DNA from: JBDKGD01 sp964645125
GTDB lineage: Bacteria > Patescibacteriota > Minisyncoccia > UBA6257 > 2-01-FULL-56-20
Assembly: GCA_964645125.1 (NCBI GenBank)
Contig: CAZXZC010000025.1
Location: 1-13,071 of the forward strand
DNA: 13,071 nt
Reading direction: 5' to 3'
The position numbers and the translations under genes were made by a program. Below the pieces are notes generated by a model. That model was not told the origin of the DNA. It searched no databases and worked only from the letters and a program-made list of their open reading frames with translations. Positions 6,464 to 13,020 of this stretch are shown here, piece after piece (positions within the stretch are counted from its first letter, which is position 1; each line of letters opens with the position of its first letter).

Positions 6464-7552
6464 ATGCAGCGCATTGCAATGGCTGTCGTGATTGTTGTTG
6501 TGTGCGCATATTCGTATGCGTATGGCCAAAACCCGCGATTGCAAAACCCAGTGCTTTGCAATCACCAAGAGCATGATGTTGCGTTTTATTGCAGCATGAA
6601 AACAATACCCGTGTATGTGCAGGGGGTGGATACGGAAACGGGCGTTATAAAAACGCTCTACATTGAAAGGCTTGATCAGTTGAAACCCGAGCAGGCGCGA
6701 TTTGTAGCCGAACAGCACAAAGCGCTTGGAGCACTCTATTGGTCGGGCATATGGGTGACGGGCAATCCAATTGCCAACCACCAAGTTACTGTACTGGAGT
6801 TTATGCTTCCAGATAAAAAAACAACCTCCACAAAACTAGAGGTATGGAACATTGTACCTCCAAAACCAGACCGTCGCGGTCTTGTTGCAAAATACTTAGA
6901 ATTCGCGAAAGAGTTTTTGCGGGCCGTCGGTCGATATCCTGGTGTGCGTGATTATGCGCAGCATTTTCGCACAAGCGAAGAAAAAACAACCGCGCAGCTG
7001 CGAGAAGTTGATAAGGCCCTTGCTCCAAAACCAAAAAAGGAAAACGAGGATTTTTTTCGAAAGAATTTTTTGGTAAATCACGTGTGGTTTATACGATTTC
7101 ACGAACCATGCCACACTGTTTTGTGGACAGCATGTACCTACCCAGATTCCCCATTCACTCGCAAAGAGTACGAAGCCTGTTACTACCTCCCATTGCAGAT
7201 AAATAGGGTAGATCAGGTAAGGTATGCAATTGAGAGTGTTGGAGGGATCCAAAAGGATGATGCGTTGGGCTTCGAACTCGACGCGGTATTTAACGAAGAT
7301 CGTCCAGTGGTGCATACCAAGTTGTTTGTTTCATACACGAACGGCTTGCGAAACCAATATGGGCATCCGGTAGTGGTGGCACGACAAACCGCAATGGGCG
7401 TTATTGTGCAACACAATATCGTCGATGCGTTACAACTCTTGAAAGACTGCGCCGGAAAACGATGTATTGCCGTGTTTGCAACGTATCGAAAGAAGAACTT
7501 GAAAGATTCTATCCCTGGTGAACTTGTAGTTGTGAAGATCTTGGAGGATTAA
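6464..7552 (+). CDS. Exported protein of unknown function, 362 aa
   Basis: I do not recognise a family. The start is fixed by a perfect SD. Residues 1-22 form a signal peptide: short basic start, hydrophobic core AMAVVIVVVC, and likely cleavage after AYG before Q22. There is no lipobox at the cleavage point, so a free secreted or periplasm-like location is predicted. The mature part has seven cysteines (32, 43, 216, 224, 239, 329, 334), which could form about three disulfides. C216, C224 and C239 cluster around an HEPCHTVLWTAC segment. A middle section (about 134-200) is helical, charged and Lys/Pro-rich, perhaps a linker between an N-terminal domain (23-130) and a C-terminal domain (203-360). 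It is monocistronic by layout, with 81 nt before it and a terminator after it. Confidence 0.75.
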   Translation: MQRIAMAVVIVVVCAYSYAYGQNPRLQNPVLCNHQEHDVAFYCSMKTIPVYVQGVDTETGVIKTLYIERLDQLKPEQARFVAEQHKALGALYWSGIWVTGNPIANHQVTVLEFMLPDKKTTSTKLEVWNIVPPKPDRRGLVAKYLEFAKEFLRAVGRYPGVRDYAQHFRTSEEKTTAQLREVDKALAPKPKKENEDFFRKNFLVNHVWFIRFHEPCHTVLWTACTYPDSPFTRKEYEACYYLPLQINRVDQVRYAIESVGGIQKDDALGFELDAVFNEDRPVVHTKLFVSYTNGLRNQYGHPVVVARQTAMGVIVQHNIVDALQLLKDCAGKRCIAVFATYRKKNLKDSIPGELVVVKILED

Positions 7553-7584
7553 TGAAAATAACAATTCTCCAGGATCATAAAAAT

Positions 7585-7616
7585 AAAAGGAGGTAATAAC
7601 AAACCTCCTTTTTTGT
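7585..7616 (+). terminator. Rho-independent terminator after the 362-aa gene
   Basis: AAAAGGAGG (7585-7593) pairs with CCTCCTTTT (7604-7612) around a 10-nt loop, and the T run continues to 7614. The GGAGG in the 5' arm resembles an SD but is sequestered in the stem and has no gene after it. Confidence 0.85.
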
Positions 7617-7621
7617 TTCTA

Positions 7622-7627
7622 TAAGAT
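7622..7627 (+). promoter_or_regulatory. Possible -10 box for the peroxiredoxin gene
   Basis: TAAGAT matches TATAAT at four of six positions and lies about 30 nt before ATG 7658. The upstream region is T-rich because of the preceding terminator and has no clear -35. A promoter is expected here because the upstream unit terminates at about 7616. Confidence 0.3.
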
Positions 7628-7657
7628 GTGTTACGATTGCAACTATTACACACTTTT

Positions 7658-8260
7658 ATGTTTACCATCGATCAAAAATTTCATGATTTTTCATTAGAAA
7701 CTTACCATCCCGAAAAAGATGAAGAGGGGAGATTGTCCATGGCGGATGTATTCGCCAACAAAGACACTCAGTTTCTCGTACTCTTTTTTTACCCAGCTGA
7801 TTTTACGTACATCTGCCCTACAGAACTCGCTGATCTTGCTCGGCGCGCTGCAGATTTTAAGAAATATAACACCGAAGTCGTCGTAGTCAGTACCGATACC
7901 GTCTACACGCACAAAGCCTGGCTTACCCATGAAACAGCCTTAAAGAACGTAAAATACATCATGGCCGCCGACCACAACGGCAAATTATCACGCGAGCTTG
8001 GTATTTACGGAGAAGAGCGGGGATTGGCACAACGCGCAACATTTATAATTGACCGCGAAGGAATATTACGTGCCACCGATATCGTAGCCGACAACATTGG
8101 CCGGTCAAGTGCCGAATTGGTGCGCAAAGTAAAAGCACTCCACTTCGTGAAAAATAATCCTGGCCAAGTATGCCCTGCCAGCTGGGATGAAGGAGCTGCA
8201 ACGCTTTCCCCATCGATTAAGATTTCCGGAAAAGTGGGTGAGCAACCCGGAATGGAATAG
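7658..8260 (+). CDS. 2-Cys peroxiredoxin, AhpC/Prx1 type
   Basis: This thiol peroxidase reduces H2O2 and organic peroxides in the cytoplasm. The 200-residue protein has the active site PADFTYIC with P46, T50 and peroxidatic C53. R126 is in place, and resolving C172 sits in PGQVCPASW, so it is a typical 2-Cys enzyme that forms an intersubunit disulfide. Length fits the Prx1/AhpC group. No AhpF or thioredoxin partner is in the window, so the reductant is unknown. A GTG at 7628 would add ten residues (MLRLQLLHTF), but the family begins near MFTIDQKFHDF, and the extra bases overlap the expected transcription start, so ATG 7658 is preferred. No SD is visible. It is a single-gene unit between two hairpins. 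Confidence 0.93.
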   Translation: MFTIDQKFHDFSLETYHPEKDEEGRLSMADVFANKDTQFLVLFFYPADFTYICPTELADLARRAADFKKYNTEVVVVSTDTVYTHKAWLTHETALKNVKYIMAADHNGKLSRELGIYGEERGLAQRATFIIDREGILRATDIVADNIGRSSAELVRKVKALHFVKNNPGQVCPASWDEGAATLSPSIKISGKVGEQPGME

Positions 8261-8273
8261 ACGGGTAAAAAAT

Positions 8274-8305
8274 AAAAATCCCATCTTTTTCAGATGGGAT
8301 TTTTT
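8274..8305. terminator. Bidirectional terminator between peroxiredoxin and gatA
   Basis: TCCCATCT (8279-8286) pairs with AGATGGGA (8292-8299) around a 5-nt loop. An A run precedes the stem and a T run follows it, so A-T pairs extend the stem and either strand ends in U. The plus gene stops at 8260 and minus-strand gatA stops at 8310, so the hairpin serves both. Confidence 0.88.
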
Positions 8306-8309
8306 AGTA

Positions 8310-9770
8310 TTAATTTTTTTGATACAACTTCTCGTAAAACATGCCCAAGCCTAAAAGATCTTTTTCATGAAAATGTTTACCCATCAGCTGGAACCCAACT
8401 GGCGTCCCGCTCGTATTTGAGCGAACCGGTATAGAAATCGCAGGAATCCCTGCCAGGTTTGCGGGAATCGTATAAATGTCAGAAAGATACATGGCAAGCG
8501 GGTCATTTGCTTTTTCACCAATTTTAAATGGTGGAGTGGGGGTGGTAGGAGATAGAATAACATCAACCTCTTTAAATGCATTCGTAAAATCTTGGGTGAT
8601 AAGCGCTCGCACTGCCTGGGCTTTGGCATAGTAGGCATCATAATAGCCTGAAGAAAGCGAGAATGTTCCCAGTAGAATACGCCGGCGAACTTCTGGGCCA
8701 AATCCTGCACCTCGTCCACCAAAATACAATTTCTCAAGCGCTGATTTACCTTCATGCACCACTCCAACCTCATGGCGTGCGTAGCGAATACCATCAAACC
8801 GGGCAAGATTCGCGCTGGCTTCAGCTGGCAAAATAATATAGTAGCAAGACACCGCATGATGCACATGAGGCAGTGACACCTCTTGTATCGAAACACCCAA
8901 GCTTTGCAGTGCATCAATAGCTTCTTGAATATGCTGTTGCACCACGGGGTCCGTATCCGCTAATCGAAATTCTTTTGGGATTCCAACACGAAGTCCACGA
9001 ATACCCTCAAGTGTCGGCTTATCTAAATCTTTGTAGTTTGTGGCGCTGGTGGTTGCGTCGTAGGTATCTTGGCCGGCCAGTGTTTCAAATAAAATCGCCG
9101 CATCTTCAACCGTTTTTGTAAACGGGCCAATTTGGTCGAGGCTTGAAGCCAAGGCAATCAGCCCATGTCGCGACACAGCTCCGTATGTGGGTTTCAGGCC
9201 TACCACATTGCAAAATGCCGCCGGTTGGCGAATGGAGCCACCCGTATCCGAGCCAAGCGACGCAACCGCAAATGTGGCAGCAACCGCCGCGGCTGACCCG
9301 CCCGATGAGCCACCCGGAACCCAATCGGTATTTATAGGGTTTCGTGTTTTTTGAAACGCGGAGTTTTCGGTGGATGATCCCATTGCAAACTCATCCAAAT
9401 TTGTTTTGCCCAAGAGCACGCTCCGTGCTTTTTTTAGTTTGGTAATGACAGTCGCATCGTAACTGGCAGTGTACCCTTCCAAAATTTTCGAACCGGCTGT
9501 AGCAGGGGAACCTTCGATTAAAATATTATCTTTGATCGCCAGTGGCACTCCGGCAAGTGGACTTACCGTATCACCTTTGGCAAGTGCAATATCTACAGCC
9601 TCCGCCTGGGTAGCGGCTGCATCTTCTTGCAAACTTAAAAAAGCCCCGATCTCGCCATCGCGGTGTTTGATGTGTTTGAAAAATGCCTGCGTTAACTCGA
9701 GCGCCGAGAATTTCTTCTCTCGCAAACCCCCCTGGACTTTTTTGATAGTTAGATCGTGTAAAAATTCCAT
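8310..9770 (-). CDS. gatA: Asp/Glu-tRNA(Asn/Gln) amidotransferase subunit A
   Basis: GatA is the glutaminase of the GatCAB complex. It releases ammonia from glutamine for GatB, which amidates Glu-tRNA(Gln) or Asp-tRNA(Asn). The 486-residue protein has the whole amidase-signature domain. The Ser-cisSer-Lys triad is present as K80 (AGVPLAIKDN), S155 (VPGGSSGGSAAAVA) and S179 (GSDTGGSIRQPA), matching the family positions closely. TNLDEFAMGSSTENSAF and GLKPTYGAVSRHGL are the usual conserved blocks. Length is normal. The ATG at 9770 lies 7 nt after the gatC stop with no clear SD, so translation is probably coupled. gatB is not adjacent, so it must lie elsewhere in the genome. Confidence 0.96.
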   Translation of the reverse strand: MEFLHDLTIKKVQGGLREKKFSALELTQAFFKHIKHRDGEIGAFLSLQEDAAATQAEAVDIALAKGDTVSPLAGVPLAIKDNILIEGSPATAGSKILEGYTASYDATVITKLKKARSVLLGKTNLDEFAMGSSTENSAFQKTRNPINTDWVPGGSSGGSAAAVAATFAVASLGSDTGGSIRQPAAFCNVVGLKPTYGAVSRHGLIALASSLDQIGPFTKTVEDAAILFETLAGQDTYDATTSATNYKDLDKPTLEGIRGLRVGIPKEFRLADTDPVVQQHIQEAIDALQSLGVSIQEVSLPHVHHAVSCYYIILPAEASANLARFDGIRYARHEVGVVHEGKSALEKLYFGGRGAGFGPEVRRRILLGTFSLSSGYYDAYYAKAQAVRALITQDFTNAFKEVDVILSPTTPTPPFKIGEKANDPLAMYLSDIYTIPANLAGIPAISIPVRSNTSGTPVGFQLMGKHFHEKDLLGLGMFYEKLYQKN

Positions 9771-9777
9771 GACGGTA

Positions 9778-10071
9778 TTATGAAAATACTGGCGGTACCT
9801 TTAGCATTCCAGCTTCGACTTCTGGAAAATTTTCCACACCCTTGCCCTGGAGGGTATTGCGACGACTACCATCCTCGCGAAATACATTCATAAGATTTGT
9901 ACCCCCGGTGGCCCCTGTTACGCCTGTCGTGTCAACGCTTTGTAATTGCGCCACATGGTCAAGAATGCCATTCAGGTCGGTTGCAAGTTTTTCAATGCTC
10001 TCTTCGGGTATTGCAACTCGGGCGAGTGTGCCCAAGTGCTTAATTTCTTCGGTCGTAATGTGTTTTGCCAT
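9778..10071 (-). CDS. gatC: Asp/Glu-tRNA(Asn/Gln) amidotransferase subunit C
   Basis: This 97-residue small subunit wraps around GatA and GatB and stabilises the GatCAB complex. It shows the family pattern: an ITTEEIKHLGTLARVAI N-terminal helix, a LNGILDHVAQLQSVDT second helix, and a C-terminal part with FREDG and a late FPEVEAGMLKVPPV segment matching the usual FFKVPKV-like end. Length is typical. It starts at ATG 10071 behind a near-consensus promoter with a leader of about 24 nt and no SD. gatA follows after 7 nt. Confidence 0.94.
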   Translation of the reverse strand: MAKHITTEEIKHLGTLARVAIPEESIEKLATDLNGILDHVAQLQSVDTTGVTGATGGTNLMNVFREDGSRRNTLQGKGVENFPEVEAGMLKVPPVFS

Positions 10072-10101
10072 AAAAGGTGGAAACGCCAGCCATTTGAACG
10101 T

Positions 10102-10130
10102 ATTGTAGGGGAAACAAACCTTTTTTTCAA
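10102..10130 (-). promoter_or_regulatory. Promoter of gatC-gatA
   Basis: On the minus strand, TTGAAA (10130-10125), a 17-nt spacer and TACAAT (10107-10102). This is a strong sigma-70-type match with ideal spacing. The start is expected near 10095, about 24 nt before gatC. Confidence 0.68.
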
Positions 10131-10132
10131 AA

Positions 10133-10168
10133 AGAAAACCGCCGTCAACGCAAATGCGTTACGGCGGT
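10133..10168 (-). terminator. Terminator of the 102-aa/48-aa operon, overlapping the last codons
   Basis: On the minus strand, ACCGCCGT and AACGC (10168-10156) pair with GCGTT and ACGGCGGT (10151-10139) around an ATTT loop with one bulged G. A T-rich tract, TTTCTTTTT, follows. The 13-bp stem is the longest in the window. The stop codon of the 48-aa ORF (10159-10161) lies inside the 5' arm. Confidence 0.82.
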
Positions 10169-10305
10169 GGTTTTGGTTTTTGGGCGCGACTATCTTTGAT
10201 GTCCTGCACCCAAAGACAAAAAATGGTGAAAAGTATGAGTGCCCACAAAAGAAGTAGGCCACCCAGAAAGGTAAATTGAATGAATGATTTGAAGGTAAAA
10301 TTCAC
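10159..10305 (-). CDS. 48-aa single-pass membrane peptide, unknown
   Basis: A GTG at 10305 opens 48 codons ending in TAA, preceded by a perfect AAGGAGG (10316-10310) at 4 nt spacing. Residues about 12-33 form one hydrophobic helix (FLGGLLLLWALILFTIF). It is followed by a charged segment (VQDIKDSRAQ) and a Lys/Pro tail ending in three prolines. The N-terminal ten residues are aromatic with one lysine. No family is recognised. The SD overlaps the region just after the stop of the 102-aa gene (12 nt between stop and start), so the two form an operon. The end of the gene is built into the terminator stem, so translation could influence termination. It is too short and begins with GTG, so automatic callers may miss it. 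Confidence 0.75.
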   Translation of the reverse strand: MNFTFKSFIQFTFLGGLLLLWALILFTIFCLWVQDIKDSRAQKPKPPP

Positions 10306-10317
10306 GCGACCTCCTTG

Positions 10318-10626
10318 CTATTTATCATAACAGGCATGCCAGTCGCCATGTGGTCTATTGAAAACAACTTCAATACGAGCGGCGCGGCCGCCATGCTCGA
10401 AGTCATTTTGGATAATGTTGTTTGGATTGGTGGTTGAGATAATAATTGTGTCATATCGGTCGTACCAACAATTATTTTCTTCGTCCCACGTTTTCCAGGC
10501 AACACCCGCAACTCCCGGTCGATGCATGAACTGGTTTTTCGCGGCTTGCAAAAAATCAGCATTGCTGGGGGGTTCTGTGGTTTCCTGGGGTGTTTCTAAC
10601 CACTCAAGCAAATTCATCTGAGTCAT
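10318..10626 (-). CDS. Small acidic protein of unknown function, 102 aa
   Basis: I do not recognise it. ATG 10626 is preferred because AAAGGA lies about 10 nt upstream; an in-frame TTG at 10662 would add 12 residues without an SD. There is no signal peptide or membrane segment, so it is probably cytoplasmic. A short N-terminal helix (MNLLEWLE) and an acidic, Pro/Thr-rich linker (11-22) lead to a compact part (23-102). That part has five tryptophans overall, cysteines 53 and 99, a DTIIIS strand, and a RIEVVFNRPHGDWH segment, which suggests a mixed alpha/beta fold. It heads an operon with a strong promoter, and the 48-aa membrane peptide follows after 12 nt. A functional pairing of the two is inferred from layout only. 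Confidence 0.7.
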   Translation of the reverse strand: MTQMNLLEWLETPQETTEPPSNADFLQAAKNQFMHRPGVAGVAWKTWDEENNCWYDRYDTIIISTTNPNNIIQNDFEHGGRAARIEVVFNRPHGDWHACYDK

Positions 10627-10676
10627 AGGAGTAACGTCCTTTCTGCTTAAGAAATATGCCAAAATTGGCTAACTAC

Positions 10677-10705
10677 ATTATTCAGTCTTTACTCAAATTA
10701 GTCAA
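10677..10705 (-). promoter_or_regulatory. Promoter of the 102-aa/48-aa operon
   Basis: On the minus strand, TTGACT (10705-10700), a 17-nt spacer and AATAAT (10682-10677), a near-consensus pair. The -35 contains the TGA stop of the C39-like gene. The start is expected near 10670, leaving a leader of about 43 nt that carries the AAAGGA SD. Confidence 0.7.
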
Positions 10706-11229
10706 GGTTTGGGGTTTTGCACTAATATAATTCTTCGCTTCCAGCCGGCCAGAAACTTTTTTATAGAAACAGATCGAGCAATGTCTTTGCGTCTGCGCGA
10801 AATGGGGTCGTGGTAGTAGATCTTTGTTTTTCCAATACCAGTAATAAGAACTAAATGCCCTGAATTACCAGGAAGAAAGTCTTTGTGTATAGAGGCTAGA
10901 GCAAGTCCTTTTACTGTCTTTTGTTGTAAATATTTCCACGCAACAACTGGCGAATGTTTTGCCCAGTCATATGCACGTGCGTGGGCGCCATATTCTGCTG
11001 CTAATGCAGCAAGTCCCGCGTGGGTCCATCCAACATGGTTGATAAAAAATCCTTTTTGAATGCCGGTTCGAAGCATTTCAACAATCGAAACAGATGCCTC
11101 GGTCTGTGCCTCGACTGCCATGGCAACTGCCACCACTCCGCACGCCTTCGGCTGCCAGCGCTTCAATGGCACATCAAGAAATTGAGAGTAACGCGGAATG
11201 ACTAGTCTATGTTTAAGAGATCGTGCCAT
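10702..11229 (-). CDS. C39-like (papain-fold) cysteine peptidase-like protein
   Basis: This 175-residue protein looks like a C39/C39_2 peptidase domain. Near the N-terminus, QFLDVPLKRWQPKACGVVAVAMAVEA has the usual dVPl...ac...aMa pattern with nucleophile candidate C30. GHLVLITGI gives H125, and the YYHDP segment gives D141 as the third residue, all in the expected order and spacing. Known C39-type domains cut leader peptides or act on peptides and peptidoglycan-related substrates. This one has no ABC transporter fusion, signal peptide or membrane helix, so a cytoplasmic place or export by another route is implied. The first ten residues are basic. The ATG lies 28 nt inside the end of the NlpC-like gene in another frame, with no SD, suggesting translational coupling. 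Confidence 0.72.
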   Translation of the reverse strand: MARSLKHRLVIPRYSQFLDVPLKRWQPKACGVVAVAMAVEAQTEASVSIVEMLRTGIQKGFFINHVGWTHAGLAALAAEYGAHARAYDWAKHSPVVAWKYLQQKTVKGLALASIHKDFLPGNSGHLVLITGIGKTKIYYHDPISRRRKDIARSVSIKKFLAGWKRRIILVQNPKP

Positions 11230-11705
11230 AAATAGAATGCTACTGGTCGATAGCGAAGCGGGGTAATGGTGGGAACACGTTTTTCTCCAATGTTGCTGAT
11301 GGCCTTACCGCCACCTAAGAAAAATCCAATATGTTTATGCTTGCCCACATAGTATTTTTTGTAATCCGCGCCAGTATTTGAACGATTTTGTTCCTCCGCC
11401 CACACCACAATACAGCCTGGTTTGGGGGTTGTGATTTCGTACCACCCCGAAGCTTGCAGATCATCAAGTGCCCGGTGCACGGTGAGCTGTATGTCGCCAA
11501 TAAGGGAGAAGATTTTTAAAACCGAGGTTACGTAAAACGCGCAGCTTAATTTCCCTCCGCGCAATACGTTTAATGGTTTTCCATCAACACTGCAATAAAA
11601 CTGTTGAAACAGTTTTGAATCTACACTGGCTTTAATATACGCCAGCATGCTGCGTTTTTTTTGGGGGATAACAATAACTTTTTTTGTATTCTGTGCGTGG
11701 GGCAT
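11202..11705 (-). CDS. NlpC/P60-like or CHAP-like cysteine peptidase-fold protein
   Basis: The order of features in this 167-residue protein fits an NlpC/P60 or CHAP domain. C55 sits in LSCAFYVTSVLKIF at the start of a helix. A KPGCIVVW strand follows, like the PGDLVFF strand of NlpC, and then H125 in KHIGFFLGGGKAIS, which matches the HVGIYLGNGKMIH pattern. N138 just after could be the polar third residue. Such domains usually cleave peptidoglycan stem peptides. There is no signal peptide; the N-terminus is basic (KKVIVIPQKKR). The match is to pattern and not strong. The ATG overlaps the murD stop by one base (TAATG), so it is translationally coupled to a wall-synthesis gene, which supports a murein-related role. 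Confidence 0.58.
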   Translation of the reverse strand: MPHAQNTKKVIVIPQKKRSMLAYIKASVDSKLFQQFYCSVDGKPLNVLRGGKLSCAFYVTSVLKIFSLIGDIQLTVHRALDDLQASGWYEITTPKPGCIVVWAEEQNRSNTGADYKKYYVGKHKHIGFFLGGGKAISNIGEKRVPTITPLRYRPVAFYLWHDLLNID

Positions 11706-13015
11706 TACTTCAGTGTCTTTAGTATACCTAAAAACACACGTGCGCGATCGGCATAGTCTTTGAACTGATCAAAGCTCGCAGCAGCGGGCGAGAGTATAAC
11801 GCGACCAATTCCAGAAATAGTGGTGCGTTCCAATGCGCTCCACGCAGCACTCACTGCCTGTTGTAGTGTGTCTACCTCAGAAACATCCACACCGCGCATC
11901 CCCGTAAATGCCGCAGCTATTTTCTTCCTATTTTGGCCATACAGCATAACCGCAAAAAATGTTTTTGATTTTTTTAAGGCGCTTGCCAAGGGGGCATAGT
12001 CGAGATTTTTATCTGCCCCACCAGCAAGTAAAACATTCGCGCCATCGTCAAATGCTGCAACAGCTGCTGCGGTTGCTCCAGGGTTGGTGGCTGCGGAATC
12101 ATCATAAAATTCAATCTGTACACCAGAAGAAAGTTTTTTTGTCGCAACTAATTGCAACCGATGCGCAACGCCGGTAAATGAGCGCACTGTTTTTTCTATG
12201 ATAGTTTTAGAAACCCCTGCGATCCGTGCGATTTCAGCAGCAAGCGCCACATTCAAAAATAAATGAGCGCCGCCAATACGCATCCACTCCTTTTTTACAA
12301 AGGTGGTCGTAGTAGTTACTGGGTGTAGCGTCGCGCGTGAACGGGTTGCGAGGTTTTTTGTTCTCGTATTTGAGGCAATATACGCAACATGATCACGTGC
12401 GGTTTGAAACCGCACGATGTTGGCTTTTGCGCCCACATATTCACGCATGGTTTTGTGAACATCGAGATGATCAGGAAAAATTTCCGTAATGCCGACGATA
12501 TGGGGCGAGATTGTTGTGTCGTGTAACTGAAAACTAGAAAGCTCCAAAACTACGATTGATTTTTTAGTAAGTCGGGGAAGTAGTGGCAGTGCTGGAGTTC
12601 CCACGTTGCCAGCCAGGTACGCGTCACGCCCAGCAGCACGAAGCATGTGATATACAAGTGTTGCCGTGGTGGTTTTTCCTTTGGTGCCGGTAATGCCAAT
12701 AACGGGGCAGGGAGCTAATTCTAAAAATAATTTGGTAGCGCTGGTCAGTACCGCACCAGCGCGCGCGGCTCGTTGTAATTCTGGCGAGCCGTAGTACACG
12801 CCGGGTGAACGCACAATCATATCAAAACCAGAAAGATCATCCAGATAACCTTCGCCGCTTTTAACCTCAATACCGTTCGGCACGGCAATTGAAGCATTTT
12901 TATCAAACACGCAGATGCGAGCTCCTTTGTATTGAGCGTTTGTTTGAAAAAATTTCAATACAGCATGGCCTTCGCGACTAAAGCCAATAATTGCTATGTT
13001 TTGCGGGCGCAACAT
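11705..13015 (-). CDS. murD: UDP-N-acetylmuramoyl-L-alanine--D-glutamate ligase
   Basis: MurD adds D-glutamate to UDP-MurNAc-L-Ala in cytoplasmic peptidoglycan precursor synthesis, using ATP. The 436-residue protein has all three domains. The N-terminal UDP-binding Rossmann-like domain has IAIIGFSREG at 7-16 and RSPGV at 69-73. The ATPase P-loop is GITGTKGKTTT at 107-117, with the LELSSFQL block following. The C-terminal domain has HRLQ, the DDSAATNPGAT motif (NDSKATN in E. coli) and LSPAAASFDQFKDYADR (LSPACASxDQF in E. coli), which distinguishes MurD from other Mur ligases. The ATG at 13015 is fixed by how soon the first strand begins, yet it lies only 5 nt from the 3' end of the upstream tRNA. 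It is followed by two coupled peptidase-fold genes. Confidence 0.95.
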   Translation of the reverse strand: MLRPQNIAIIGFSREGHAVLKFFQTNAQYKGARICVFDKNASIAVPNGIEVKSGEGYLDDLSGFDMIVRSPGVYYGSPELQRAARAGAVLTSATKLFLELAPCPVIGITGTKGKTTTATLVYHMLRAAGRDAYLAGNVGTPALPLLPRLTKKSIVVLELSSFQLHDTTISPHIVGITEIFPDHLDVHKTMREYVGAKANIVRFQTARDHVAYIASNTRTKNLATRSRATLHPVTTTTTFVKKEWMRIGGAHLFLNVALAAEIARIAGVSKTIIEKTVRSFTGVAHRLQLVATKKLSSGVQIEFYDDSAATNPGATAAAVAAFDDGANVLLAGGADKNLDYAPLASALKKSKTFFAVMLYGQNRKKIAAAFTGMRGVDVSEVDTLQQAVSAAWSALERTTISGIGRVILSPAAASFDQFKDYADRARVFLGILKTLK

Positions 13016-13020
13016 TTTTG

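Noticed and set aside
7552..7596. 14-codon ORF overlapping the stop of the 362-aa gene (TAATG)
   Set aside because: Too short, ends inside the terminator stem and has no recognisable features, so it is probably chance.
7628..7657. GTG start for a longer peroxiredoxin
   Set aside because: The added ten residues do not belong to the family N-terminus, and the region coincides with the expected transcription start.
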